Assembly (NCBI GenBank): GCA_029945375.1
Contig: CM057061.1
Span: 2,294,001 to 2,358,000, forward strand
Source of the DNA: Agaricus subrufescens
Taxonomy: Eukaryota; Basidiomycota; Agaricomycetes; Agaricales; Agaricaceae
DNA length: 64,000 nucleotides
Reading direction: 5' to 3'
A program made the translations under genes and the position numbers. Position 1 is the stretch's first letter, and the number at the start of each line of letters is the position of its first letter. The notes beneath the pieces were generated by a model. That model was not told where the DNA came from, searched no databases, and saw only the letters and a list, made by a program, of their open reading frames with translations. Shown piece by piece: positions 22,919 through 34,563 of the stretch.

Positions 22919-23591
22919 ATGAGCATAGACAACACAGAACTATTCGGAATCAATTTTGAAACACTTTTCTACGAAGGACACCGAAGCAGAAACAGATTTG
23001 AAACCCTCAGACATGAGGACGACCAGGAAACAGAACCCTCATCCAACAATGACAAACAGGAAACAGAAGAACCAGACCCAGTGCAAGTACCAAAGAATAC
23101 ACCACTTGACAAAGATCTAAACTGACTAGCAAAAGAACTTGAGGAACTAGAACTAAGAGAAATGGCAAGCAACAACACTGAAGCCAAGACTACCAATGCA
23201 CTGTTTAACCACAAGGATGTTATGGAACCAGGATTTTTCAATAGAGACAGGAACAAATTCAATGACGGGTGGAGAGGAATGGAGGTTTTCCTCAGATTCA
23301 GCAAATACAAGGATGCAGATTCCAAAATTCTTCTCGTCACAAACTGCTTATGCAGAGAAATCCCAGGATGGTTCACCAAACACTGGGAAAACAAGATCAT
23401 CAAGTCCGATGACACTGCAGATTGGAAAACCTTTGCCAAAGAAATCATGGAAGCTTTCTCACCTGGAGATGAGCAACAAATTGCTAAAGACAAGATTGAA
23501 AACTTTAAACAAGGAAATCTCCACACGAATGACTTCCTTGTCAAATTCACCGCCCTAGTCCATCAATCTAAATCCAGCAAGGATCACGTGC
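22919..23591 (+). pseudogene. Gypsy gag, 5' part
   Basis: Starts ATGAGCATAGACAAC about 80 bases after the Gypsy 5' LTR. The acidic N-terminus ends at a TGA (CGA expected) after KDLN, and the frame resumes with LAKELEELELRE. The capsid-like part follows (GWRGMEVFLRFSKYK, GWFTKHWENKI, WKTFAKEIMEAFSPGDEQQ), typical of basidiomycete Ty3/Gypsy gag. The frame breaks at FTALVHQSKSSKDHV where the large LTR begins. Zinc knuckles, protease and reverse transcriptase are absent. Confidence 0.85.
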
Positions 23592-25576
23592 TGAAGAGAC
23601 TAGATCAGTGTGAATGTAGAAAATAAAATATAAAAATATAAAATTGAATGCAAACACAACCCTTTGAATTACACTGAGTCTCGAGTGTGGTTCGTGGGGA
23701 GAATAAATCAGAAAGAAAGTGAAAGTAAGCGTCTCGATTAAGTATTAAATGAAAATAGGGGTAGAATAGAAATGTGAAACAAGTCTTGACTGAATAGAGA
23801 CCTCTTCCAGACCTATGCTGTTTTGATTAGAACCTTTGCAACAAGTGGCTAAGCTCGCAACAACTGTCCTCAATAGAATGGGTTAGACACCTATCTAGGA
23901 GGGGTAGCGAGTCCACCCTAGTGATGCCTCAACAAACTCAGAGAGCCTTGACCTGCCTTCGCGCTTTGAGACAGACTGCAAGACAAGTCGAGCTAGCACC
24001 AAATGCTATCGCAATCCTATTAGACCAGTGAAGATACTCTCTTGAGCAGAACACAAGACCTTCCAAGTCGAGAAAGAACTTAAGAAATGCTTAGAACACT
24101 GCAAAGTTCAACCAAACTCAATTTCACTCGCACAGTGCTTGGGCAAAGATTTGATCCCGAACCTCATCCTCAACTGGCAACTATATATGATACACAATAA
24201 AAAACTGAGACAAAATAAACAAATATGAAACAAATAACCCAGTCCATATCCAGCGCTGAATGGGTATAGCCTCCTCAACTCATCTTTCTCCACCAATCAA
24301 CAGTCTCAACTATTCAGTCTCCTCAACTGAACATCGCACTTGTCTAATCTCCTGCTCCTCATTGGCTAATGAGCTTCCAACCCTAGACCCTAGTCTAGAA
24401 ACTCTTGAGGCGCATCCTGTTATAGTGACCCCGGCCCGGTCCTAAGCTAGGGCGTTACATCGTAGGAAATGCTCAGATTACCTAAGCGTAACAAAGGATC
24501 CTCTTCAATGATCAATATCTCAGAGTAACCCGAATACGCAAAGCAACTAGAGCTAGAGAGCGATATTAAAGATATTAAAGCAATTAAGGCTTAATTCACT
24601 TCTAGGCTTTAGTTAGAGAAAAGGCTCTATATTCGAGTCTCCACCTAACCAAGTAGAAATGTTGGGGAGTTTCTACATGGCCAAGTCGATGTCTTATATA
24701 CTACATGACTCTATCTATTAATAACTTTGATCCTAAGAAGCTCTATCCCTAATAAATGATCCTCAGGGCAGGAAGCATGACTCGGGACCGAGATAGAAGC
24801 TTAATGAAACTAAAGATATCTAGATAGAAGTTCTTCTATCTATATATAAGACTTCTTAACTATTTATATAGAGTTCATTCATAATCAAGGCACAGAAGAC
24901 AGTACAGAAATATCAAAATCAAAGAAGCAAAATATAAGTACAAGAATAGAAAGGCATAATTGAAACAATTACATAAGTAATCATTTCCGTAAAAGAAAAC
25001 ATTGTTCATAATCATAACACATCCCCCACTGATTAACCCATTGATAGGATGTCCTCGATTAGACTAAGCTTCTATCTCACCTTTAGTTGCTTCAAGATTA
25101 TCACCATTACTGCCTGATCCAGAGTCTCGACCGACAACTCCAACAGTCTCGCTTCAGATTTATTCAGTCTCGACATGTGCAATTCACTTATTGCCTAGCC
25201 CTTCCCCATTAGGCAGGTAGTAGTTATTGATCCAGCCTAGCATAAGGTCCACTAAAGGAACTGCACTCTGCTAAGTTCTCAAGCCATCCCATAACCAGTC
25301 TCAATGAGATTTCCCAATACAGTTTCCCTAGACTCAGTCTCAAGACTCTTGTTTTAAAGTCCTTGAATGCGATTATATTTCCCCTAACAGTATAGTTTTC
25401 CTGTTAGGAATCACGGATGCAATCTCGACTGTTCCCTAGGTCAACCTCTCTTCACACATGTCCTCAACTGAGCTTATCTCTAACTGGGTGACCAATTGTT
25501 CATTCTCGAACTTAATATGTACACCTAGCCGCATTAAACATATATTTTCACATGTAAAACGGCTGGGGCTGTAACA
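23592..25576 (-). repeat. Large LTR family, complete copy bridging a Gypsy deletion
   Basis: Minus-strand copy (TGAAGAGACTAG at 23592, GGGGCTGTAACA at 25576), about 1378 bp once the nested 602-bp LTR is removed. The flanks do not match (GTGC left, ACGG right), and gag lies on one side with the late polyprotein on the other. Confidence 0.88.
24418..25019. repeat. Solo LTR, 602 bp, nested in the large LTR
   Basis: Ends TGTTATAGTG...ATCATAACA, with inverted TGTTAT/ATAACA. The target duplication CATCC is at 24413-24417 and 25020-25024. The undisturbed sequence is seen in the sister LTR at about 50670. No other copy is in the window; orientation is unknown. Confidence 0.88.
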
Positions 25577-27492
25577 ACGGACTGGATGAACCCAAACTCA
25601 GAGAATCCATACTTCTGGACCATTACAGCCCACCGGACATAGGACACCCTGGATCCTACCACATGCTCAAACTTGTGAAACAAACCTTCTGGTGGCCCAC
25701 AATCAAAATGGACATCAAAAGATTCATCAAAGGATGCACTGAATGCAAGGGGCTGGCAACCGAGCAAGCCATGAAATCAACCCCCTGCAAGTGCCCCCAC
25801 CCCACTTTCCTATTTCAGAATTCCCACGAGGCAGCTATCATCACACTCAACATCACGCTGAGTGTTACGCCTTGTCACTTTGCTGATGATAAGATAATCG
25901 TCGCAGAACTGTAATGTCAAAATTTGGTAGCATGTTTGAATTTTTCTATAGAATATATCTGCCTTTGAAATTCCCTCATTGTCCATGCAACCACGGGCCA
26001 AACCACTACTTCATGATACCGTTATTCTCCTCAGCAATGGGAAGCATTTTGCGGCATCGAGGGGTGCACAACAAACCTTCTTTGGTATCAAGGTCAAGCA
26101 CACCATGGAGGCTCGAGTTGAGGGCTGAAACTGAGTCGACAATAGAGCCCCCTTCGAAGAAACATCATATTTAGTAGATTAGTCGTAGTATGTACGATAC
26201 TACAACTCGAATCGTCTCATCTGTGACCTTGATGTGACTCCTGCGTTACATTGGGTGACCAGGGTTCTGCAACTGCCCCGTGGGAATTCTGAAATAGGAA
26301 AGTGGGGCGGGGGCACTTGCAGGGGGTTGATTTCACAGCTTGCTTGGTTGCCAGCCCCTTGACTGAATGCCAGAAAAACAAAATTCACTGACAACCTGGT
26401 CACACACCCCTCAAACTGCTGCCAATGTCCGAAGCACCATGGCAAGAAATCTCCATAGACATGATAGGCCCCCTACCCAAGTCCAAGGATCACAATGCCA
26501 TACTTGTAGTAGTCGACTGCTTCTCCAAAATGATCCATCTCATTCCCACCAAAACCTCTCTCACATCAAAACAGCTACCCAAGATCTACAAGAAAGACAT
26601 CTGGCGCATGCACAGAATTCTGAAATGTATCATTAGCGATTGAGGCCCCCAGTTTACCTCTAAATTCATGAGGGAACTCTGCTCTGCCCTAGGGATTGAA
26701 AGGAATTTATCCACAGCCTACCACCCCCAGACCGACAGACAAACCGAAAGGATCAACCAGGAGATAGAATCTTACCTGTGAAACTTTGTCAATTACAAGC
26801 AAAATGACTGGGAAAAATGGCTCCCTACTGCTGAATTTCAGTACAATGACAAAACCCATGCTGCAACCAAGCAAACCCTGTTCTTCCTCACATATGGCAT
26901 CCACCCATGGAAAGGAAATCTGACCACTAACTTGGATAACCCCCTTGCCAACGATTTCACCTCAGAATTAGCCAAAACCCAAAACAAAGCACAAGCAGCA
27001 CTGGAAGAATACAACTCCACCATGGCTAAATGCAGAAACATGAAACAGCAGAAGAATCCCTGACTCAAAGGAGATCTCATCTTCCTAGAAGCAACTAACA
27101 TACGATCAAACCGCCCATCTGGAAAAATGGACAACAAGCAATACAGACCTTTTGAAATTCTGGAACCCATTGGAGAAACATCTTTCTGCCTAAAATTACC
27201 CAAAATCTGGGCCATACACAATGTCTTCCATTCATTGCTTCTCACCAAATTCAATGAACCTGAGCTCAACTGTCAAAAAACTCCACCTCCACCCCCTCCA
27301 GATATTATTAATAATGAAGAAGAATATGAAGTAGAGGAAATCTGTGGACATAGGAAAAAAGGCTAAGGAACTCAATACCTGGTACACTGGAAAGGATATG
27401 ACAACTCCAAGGATACATGGCAATCAGCAACAGACCTTGAGAACGCACAGGATCTCTTATCCAAATATAGGAAGCACAATAACCTTCTGTGA
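25577..27492 (+). pseudogene. Gypsy pol 3' part: integrase and chromodomain
   Basis: Starts inside the spacer before the integrase zinc finger (HPGSYHMLKLVKQTFWWP, then CTEC). A hAT MITE interrupts just after CTEC, and the frame resumes with QKNKIH. The integrase core has SIDMIGPLPKS, VVDCFSKM and GPQFTS, then [16 protein letters not shown]. The C-terminus has a chromodomain (QYLVHWKGYDNSKDTW). Stops at SD*GPQ, YL*NFV, NP*LKG and IH*QPG are TGA for CGA, and one TAA lies in the chromodomain (KKG*GTQ). Not functional. Confidence 0.88.
25738..26369. mobile_element. hAT-type MITE (616 bp) with 8-bp target duplication
   Basis: Element 25746-26361 with inverted ends of about 90 bp (CAAGGGGCTGGCAACC...GTTGCCAGCCCCTTG). 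The target duplication ACTGAATG is at 25738-25745 and 26362-26369. Excision with one ACTGAATG restores GGA TGC ACT GAA TGC CAG, i.e. the integrase finger CTECQ. An 8-bp duplication with CA(A/G)GGG ends is typical of the hAT superfamily. No transposase inside. Confidence 0.88.
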
Positions 27493-27740
27493 TATAAAAG
27501 GAAGCCTGCACCCCAACAATTGGTATAGCATTGTCTATTGGTTTGAAGAAGACATCATGAAACTGCCAAATCCAGCACCTCCAACGAATGAGAGGCCTAC
27601 CACAACCTCATCATCAACTTATTCTGGAGCTCCACCAAACAAGAGCTCATCAAGATTTTTGGAGTGGTGACAGATGTGGACAACAGATATGCTCACACAT
27701 ACCTACCTCTCATCTACAACCAACCCAACGGAGTAGACGC

Positions 27741-29120
27741 TGTTATGGCCCCAGCTGTTTTATGGGTGAAAATATACGTTTAATGTGGTTAGGTGTACGT
27801 ATTAAGTTCGAGAATGAACAATCGGTCACCCAGTTAGAGATAAGCTCAGCCGAGGACATGTGTGAAGAGAGGTTGACCTAGGGAACAGTTGAGATTGCAT
27901 CTGTGATTCCTAACAGGAAAACTGTACTGTTAGGGGAAATATAATCACGTTCGAGGACTTTAAAATGGAAGTCTTGAGGCTGAGTCTAGGGAGACTTTAT
28001 TGGGGATTATCATTGAGACTGGCTATGGGATGGCTCGAGGACTTAGCACAACGTGGTTCCTTTAGCAGACCTTATGCTAGACTGAATCTATAACTACTAC
28101 CTGCCTGAAATGGAAAGGCTAGGAAATGGGTGATTCACACATGTAGAGACTGAATGAATTGAAGCGAGGCTGTCAGAACCATTGGTCGAGACTCTAGATC
28201 AGGCAGTAATAGTGATAATCTCAAAGCAGCTAAAGGTGAGATACAGTAGAAGCTGAGTCTAATTGAGGACATCTTATTGATGGGTTAATCAGTAGGGGAT
28301 GTGTTGCAAGAGTTTCTAGACTAGGGTCTAGGGTTGGAAGCTCATTAGCCAATGAGGAGTGGGAGATTAGACAAGTGCAATGTTCAGTCGAGGAGACTGA
28401 ATAGTCAAGACTGTTGATTGGTGGAGAAAGATGAGTTGAGGAGGCTATACCCATTCAGCGCTGGATATGGACTGGGTTATTTGTTTCATATTTGTTTATT
28501 TTGTCTCAGTTTTTTATTGTGTATCATATATAGTCACCAGTCGAGGACGAGGTTTGGGATCAAATCTTTGCCTAAGCACTGTGCGAGTGAAATTGAGTTT
28601 GGTTGAACTTTGCAGTGTTCTAAGCATTTCAAAAAGTTCTTTCTCAACTCAGAAGGTCTTTTGTTCTGCTCAAGAGAGTATCTTCACTGGTCTAATAGGA
28701 TTGTGATAGCATTTGGTGCTAGCTCAACTTGTCTTGCAGTCTGTCTCAAAGCGCAAAGGCAGGTCAAGGCTCTCTGAGTTTGTTGAGGCATCACTAGGGT
28801 GGACTCGCTACCCCTCCTAGATAGGTCTAACCCATTCTATTGAGGACAGTCATTGCGAGCTTAGCCACTTGTTGCAAAGGTTCTAATCAAAACAGTATAG
28901 GTCTGGAAGAGGTCTCTATTCAGTCAAGACTTGTTTCACATTTCTATTCTACCCCTATTTTCATTTAATACTTAATCGAGATGCTTGCTTTCACTTTCTT
29001 TCTGATTTATTCTCCCCACGAACTGCACTTGAGACTCGGTGTAATTCAAAGGGTTGCATTGGCATTTGATTTTATATTTTATATTTTATTATCCACATTC
29101 ACACCGATCTAGTCTCTTCA
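27741..29120 (+). repeat. Large LTR family, complete solo copy in the Gypsy third ORF
   Basis: 1380 bp, TGTTATGGCCCC to GTCTCTTCA. Flanks ACGC (27737-27740) and ATGC (29121-29124) fit a 4-bp duplication with one C-to-T change in a CpG. Removing it rejoins GVD-APTKAE in frame. Confidence 0.88.
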
Positions 29121-29381
29121 ATGCCCCAACCAAAGCTGAGAAAGACCACATGGCCAGTGTCATGAGACAAGAGAGGCAGCTGATCAAAAAGATCAGGAAG
29201 AAGTTGGAAATGATGGAGGAGGAATTGAAAGATCTCACCGAGGAGATTAACCCAAGCGGATGAAACAGCAACAGAACATGGGAGAATGGATGGGGAGCAC
29301 AGGCCAAAGAAAATGACAACAACCAGCAACAACAGTAGCTGCCTAATAGGGAGGAGGAAACTTGTATAAAAATCCAACCGC

Positions 29382-30179
29382 CTTCTTTGTTTTTGCCTCA
29401 ACATAACTGCTGCCCAACATTTCCCTAACAGCCAAATATGCTCCACTACTTGAACTCCTCACCAAGATCAACCCCAGTACCAACCCCTTGACCCCCACCA
29501 TTGCAATCCCCATTGACAAATCCATCCATGTAGATTATATTCGACACCAACACTCTACTATTGCCCGATGCAACTACCTACTCAGGGTCCTCCATGGCAT
29601 GGCTCAACTCTGAGAGATAGGAGCCTCACTCATACAGATAAGCATCAACACACAGAACATTGCAGGTGGAGTCATCGCTCCTTTGAGGCTCTGTGGAGGA
29701 GACAAAGGAATTGTAGGAAACCATTTCAATAAGATACTCACCAACATCACTAAAATCACCACCACTCACATTGAATCAATTGTTTTCTGTTTCTCTACAT
29801 CAAACTGTTCACCCAACATTTCTTTAGCAGCCAAATATGCCCCTCTACTTGACTTACTCATCAAAATGAACCCTAGCACCAACCCCTTGACCCCCACCAT
29901 CACAATCCCCATCGACAAATCCATCCATGTAGATTATATCCAATGCTGACACTCTACTATCACCCAATGCTTCTACCTACTCAGGGTCCTGCACGCCATG
30001 GCTCAACTCCAAGAAATAGGAGCCTCTCTTGTACAGATAAGCATCAACACACAGAACATTGCCGGTGGAGTTGTCACCCCCTTGAGACTCTGTGGAGGAG
30101 ACAAAGGAATTGTAGGAAACTACTTCAACAAGATACTTGGTGACATTGCTAAAATCACCACCACTCACATCAAATTCAA
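29382..30179 (+). repeat. Tandem duplication, period 399 bp
   Basis: Two diverged copies at exactly 399 bp spacing (GCCAAATATG at 29431 and 29830; TCCATCCATG at 29521 and 29920). 399 is 133 codons, so the duplication kept frame. Confidence 0.85.
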
Positions 30180-30833
30180 TGCTCACTCCATTGCCTGTAA
30201 CTCCATCAGAATGCTCAACACCCTGGACAGACTAGGTTCTGCCAATGAACTTGCAGCAGCCAATGCAATTTGCAAACCCTACCAACTCAATCCACCAACC
30301 AGGCCCAATACCCCTGAGCCTAATATCAAACCCACCCCTATTCCTGACCTGACCCCCATACCCATCCCTAAGCAAGACAACCACATGGACAATGATTCAG
30401 ACAAAGAAAACTGACCCCCCCCCAGGCCTCACAATTGCCTCTTTCCATTCCCCCAAAATGGCCGAAGAAACTGACTGCCTCTTCCGCTACCTGAACTTTA
30501 TCCCCAACTCTGCCACACTGACTGAATTTAAATGTTCCTCTACCTATTCCTTTGCCCATGACAACAGTTTCAACAACAAACCCAAGGCATGCAGCTCATA
30601 CTGGAACCTCATCCTCACAGTTCTACTCCAAAAGAAAGGAAAAGGAGAAACCTTCAAAGGACTACCTGCACACATTATAATCAGTGGACGAGAAAATGCC
30701 CCACACTTCATCGGTTTCAATGAGAACAATGATCAATGGATCATCACCAACAGAAAGAGGAAACTCCTCAATAACCTCTTCGCACACATCTGATCTAGCT
30801 TTGATCAGAATCTGAAGCCTGAATGGAGGGTGA

Positions 30834-31107
30834 TGTTACAATCCCCTGACCCAGGACCATATGCTACTTCCCCATTTGTCTACTTGTCTCCCATGTTTAC
30901 TCAGCACCATTCCCACCATTAGTCAGACACCTCAGGTATACTTACTCAGCCCAACTTCTCTTTCTATTATTAGGTAGTTGACTCCTCTATAAGTAGCGTA
31001 GTCATACTCTGTATTCCTTATGCTTTACCAACTTGCTATATTCCCTTATTGCCCTCAAGCCTTTGCCTTAAGTTGCAACCTGAGCTAATTGCTATAAGGT
31101 TGTAACA
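30834..31107 (+). repeat. Gypsy 3' LTR
   Basis: 274 bp, TGTTACAATCCCC...GGTTGTAACA, preceded by a purine tract. Same family as 15275 and the solo LTR at 55201. Confidence 0.85.
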
Positions 31108-32950
31108 AAGATGATGCAAAAAGGGACAGGGCTGGAAGTCTAGATCAGCCATCCGGAATTGCTAGGGAGCAATGTACTAATGTACTGAGAATGGATTCAA
31201 CTTCCTTTTGAGAATGACTTTTCCTTGCTAACCATGCCTCAATCTTAGATATGTATTTTTCCTTCTTCCCCTCTGGTATGTGTACTGTTTTTGCATCAAG
31301 GTCCCATGTAAACCCAAGGTACCAGAACTTTGAGCAAAAAGGTTGGGTTTTTGAGGGTTTCTATGGCCATCCAAGATGGTCAGCCAGTTGTTGAATTAAG
31401 GACAGGTCATAGTGATAGAGGGGTCCAGAATTGCTGGGAGAGGATGGAAAGGGTGTTGAAAAAAAGACAAAATCATCTACCCAGTTAAGACATTCTGAGG
31501 ATGTATGGTGTTGAATGATAGTGGCCATAGTATCTGCGAGGCAACCAAAAACTCCTCCTGAGCTTGTAGCACCAAAGGGGGCACAATGGTCAATGTAAAA
31601 TTTGTCTTCCCAGTGTACCACAAAGTGTGGTTGTTGGGAGGGCTGAATCGGGCAACACTGGAAGGCTGCATCAACATCCATGATGGCTGCCTGGGTGCCA
31701 AGAGGGGAGTTTCTAATGATCTCAGCTACCTGAGTAAAGGATTCCCAATCACATGGGAATAGATTAATGTCAATTTCAGAGTTGACAGAGGTGTGAATGG
31801 GGTCATTGTGGGGGAATGATGAATCTTGTATTACCCGAAAATCATTCAGTTCAGTTTTGGAATTGTTCCAAGAGGTGAGGTGTGAAAGGGGCCAATTAAG
31901 TGTTCAAGTCATAATCTTGAGAAAGGACCAGAGTATTGATGACAAGATAATTCTTTATTAATGTGTTGTAGGATAACTTCAGGGTGATTTAAGGCTGATT
32001 TGTAATTAGGTGGGATATATGTAGATGAGATTTGGGATGTGACCCCCATGTCAAAACTGAATTCAATGCTGAATGGTACATCAAGGAAGGAGTCGTAAAT
32101 GTTACATTGATGAAGAATAGATTCCCAGTTCTTTGCAATGAGTGGAGTAATGATTGAAAGGAGGTCAGATTGACAGGCAGGTTTGTGCTCTGTGGTCTGA
32201 ATTCTTGCACAAGGTACAGTGGTGCAACCCTCTTGAACATTTTTCAGTGATGCAACCTGTAGAGCCATTGAATGGAAAGCAGTAGCGGTTTCCTTTGGCA
32301 TCTGAGAAGGATTTTCCGTTATCTTGGGAAGTAATTGCCAAGGGGTGGCCATTGACCTGTGAGGTGGCAGTACAGATGCAGGGGTTATGTGGGGCACCAC
32401 ACAGAAGGCAGCATGTGGGTGTTTTGTACTTTGTTTGTTGGGGTCAAAAATGACTCCTATGGTTCGGGTTGTTGTGTCAAGAAGGGCCAGAGTGAGAGGG
32501 ATTTCTGGTCTGGGGCTTTGTATTCATATTTGGGGAAGGACAATAGGCAAGACAAGTAACGTCTGCATCAAGTTTGCTCCAGGTTGATTGTTGGAAAATG
32601 CTGGGATCAATTTTCTTGGTCACAACTTGGTGTCTCATGGAGATATCATAGGCCAACCATGTAGCCCAATTAGAGGAGAGATCAGGTGTGAGGCAAATTT
32701 GTTCAAAATGGATCCTCCATCTGTCATAGTCAAATGCCCAATGTTGTTTGATGAGGTAAAGGAAACATAGCCATGCTTGATGCCATTTCTCGAAAGATAG
32801 TTTTGGTTCCTGGGTGGTTCTTTGTGGTTGGTCAACTGACATGAGAGCTCCAGTGTTGTTGTCTAACATAAGGCCACTCCTCTTCGAGTTTGCTTCAGGA
32901 TCAGGGATGCAGAATTTGTCCGTGAGGCAAGTCAGCAGAATGTACTCCAT
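31108..32950 (-). pseudogene. DIRS-like retroelement: gag-like region and reverse transcriptase (truncated)
   Basis: Minus strand. The gag-like part (32950-32477) has SFEKWHQAWLCFLYL, RIHFEQICLTPDLSSNW and MRHQVVTKK, as in basidiomycete DIRS-type first proteins. A linking segment follows (32400-31909: LIAKNWESILHQCNIYDSF, IPPNYKSALNHPEVI). The reverse transcriptase (31700-31110) has MDVDAAFQCCPI, FYIDHCAPFG, GVFGCLADTM and the catalytic NWVDDFVFF. An RNase H-like tail (FWYLGF, then LPSNSG) is degraded and stops at the Gypsy LTR at 31107. No tyrosine recombinase is present, so at least the 3' third is missing. Confidence 0.72.
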
Positions 32951-34109
32951 CTACACCTTCATTTTCTTTTGTATGGCATCAGGGATTACAAAAGGTTGGT
33001 ATGCAATGGGTTTCCCTATAATAATCTTGGACCGAGTGTTGCTAGGTTCCAGATCCACCAAGGGTTCATCTCCAAAAGGGTCATCCTCAAATGGACCTAT
33101 CAGTCATTGAAGCAGGTCATGATTAGTTGTCTATTGGTAGGTAGTTTTGAGTATATGTAGAGAGAGGAGGGGGGGGTGCAGGGTCGTGACAAGGAATATT
33201 CCTTAAGGATAATGAGCAGAGAGGTACATGTTGTTATAACAACCATGGTAAGGCGTACCACCATGATAAGGGTGTGATGTGCCATGGTAGGGTGTGATGT
33301 GCCTTGGTAGGGCATGCTGTGGTAGGGCATGTATATGGGAGGGGGCTACAGCAAAAGTGCAGAGCCTGTGCATGGACACAGACTAATGCGGACAAGTGCA
33401 GGTCATGGCACAGGCCTGGCACAGATCAAATGTAAACATGCACCAACACATGATAAGATACCAGGCAAGAAACCCACAGAAATATTTGCAGCTATCAGTA
33501 ACATATCTGTGAAGGACATTAGTAGTCAATATAGTGTATATTTACTGGATACAAAAATCATAATCATAATAAGGGGAATGTGAGGCTTACACTTCGACAC
33601 AGATAAGTAAGGGCAGATGCAGACACATGAGGGCAGATGCAGGAGGTGCAGACCAATGAAGAATTGATGCAGGCTCCATGTGGCCCAGATGCGGATGGGT
33701 GCAGTCCCCACACAAGTGACATGGACAGGACACAGGTTCCTGCTCAAGTCTTGACTGGATGTCTTCATAAACCTATTGCCTCATCAATCACTTATTGTTA
33801 AGTAAAACACAGTCTATTCTCAAATTGCCACTGGGATGTATCAACTCCTACATAGATACAGGCCCCCCCCCCTGAAGCTGTGTTATTATACGGCGGCACA
33901 GACTGACCACGGGCTGTTGCCCCTTTGGGATAAAGGCACGGACAGCACACGGGATAGTGTCTGCGTGCTTGTCCACACTTTTCTGCGAGCCCATATGGGA
34001 GGTGGGTGTACCACCTTACCAGCGTTGTAGGGCTGGGTTCCACGTGCGGCTGGGTATGACGACGCAAGGTATCTACGTATAGGTCATGATAAGGGGAAAG
34101 GAGACTCAC
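32951..34109. other. Interior of the DIRS-like fragment, poorly resolved
   Basis: No confident gene. The minus strand at 34109-33798 gives short frames that may be more of the first DIRS-like protein with frameshifts. 33235-33325 contains short tandem repeats of GTAGGGTGTGATGTGCC type. 33600-33710 has repeated GGGCAGATGCAG. A run of nine C at about 33860 breaks any frame. Confidence 0.35.
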
Positions 34110-34563
34110 TGAAGGCAGGTGTCGTAGGAATCGCTATCCTGCTTGTGGCTGGTGTGGTTTGGTTTTTGGGGGTTCTCAACGATGAGTTCGTGCTAAGATG
34201 TGGTGTCCTGTCTATTTGGTGGGAGTCTTGAGGGTTCTCCCGGAGTCGACCATTCGTAATTCCACTCCAAGTTGAAAAACCGTCCTCGTCCTGATTTCTT
34301 CTATCCTCCTCCTCGTTGTGTCTCTGAGGACTGGGGGGTCTATTTTGTTCTTGTGTGTCTGGGACAGCTCTGAGTGGGAAAAGACGTGCATATTGTGCCC
34401 TATCGATAGTTCCAGGATTTTCGTCGATATGTTGCCTAATTCTCGCTCATAAGGTTACAACGGTGCATGTGGTATCGATCGCGAGATGCTGAGCCATGTT
34501 CACTAGTGCTGCTTTGGGTAATTGAGTGAAGGGGCGATCAGGTAGATTGCGAATAGGAGGCAT
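34110..34563 (-). pseudogene. DIRS-like first ORF, N-terminus
   Basis: The ATG at 34563 opens MPPIRNLPDRPFTQLPKAAL, then VNMAQHLAID, a start typical of these elements' first ORF. After a break the frame continues as NENPGT-like DENPGTIDRAQYARLFPLR and Arg-rich sequence. Frames are interrupted and no complete protein is possible. Confidence 0.5.

Larger units (their letters stand above)
27555..30793 (+). pseudogene. Third coding region of the Gypsy element, function unknown
   Basis: Between the chromodomain and the 3' LTR lies about 1.9 kb of decayed coding sequence after removing the LTR insertion. The first part reads IINLFWSSTKQELIKIFG, HTYLPLIYNQPNGVD, then (across the LTR) APTKAEKDHMAS and a Lys/Glu-rich coiled-coil-like stretch (LIKKIRKKLEMMEEEL). 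The second part has NTQNIAGG, PLRLCGGDKGIVGN and ITTTHI, present twice because of a 399-bp duplication. The last part reads FIGFNENNDQWIITNRKRK and ends about 40 bases before the LTR. I do not recognise the family. It may be an accessory retroelement ORF or a separate gene caught inside. Confidence 0.55.
15275..31107 (+). mobile_element. Ty3/Gypsy chromodomain retrotransposon with nested insertions
   Basis: The 5' LTR is 15275-15534 plus 22811-22841, split by a Copia element. Next come a leader, gag (22919-23591), a large-LTR copy, integrase and chromodomain (25577-27492), a third coding region with another LTR insertion, a purine tract (GGAGGGTGA) and the 3' LTR 30834-31107. The LTRs begin TGTTACAAT and end GTAACA. 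Protease, reverse transcriptase and RNase H are missing, apparently deleted across the LTR copy at 23592. No target duplication is seen (flanks ACTAG and AAGAT), so at least one outer end has been rearranged. Several CGA-to-TGA stops make the element dead. Confidence 0.75.

Noticed and set aside
25597..26362. The inverted repeats around 25835-26268 as a palindromic rearrangement of the Gypsy integrase
   Set aside because: The 8-bp duplication and exact restoration of the frame show that it is a transposon insertion, not an inversion.
29382..30179. Two direct repeats considered as an array such as CRISPR or satellite
   Set aside because: Only two long units with coding character at 399-bp spacing; no short repeats with spacers.
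33235..33325. Short tandem repeats as a possible minisatellite
   Set aside because: Units are few and irregular; no clear boundary or function.
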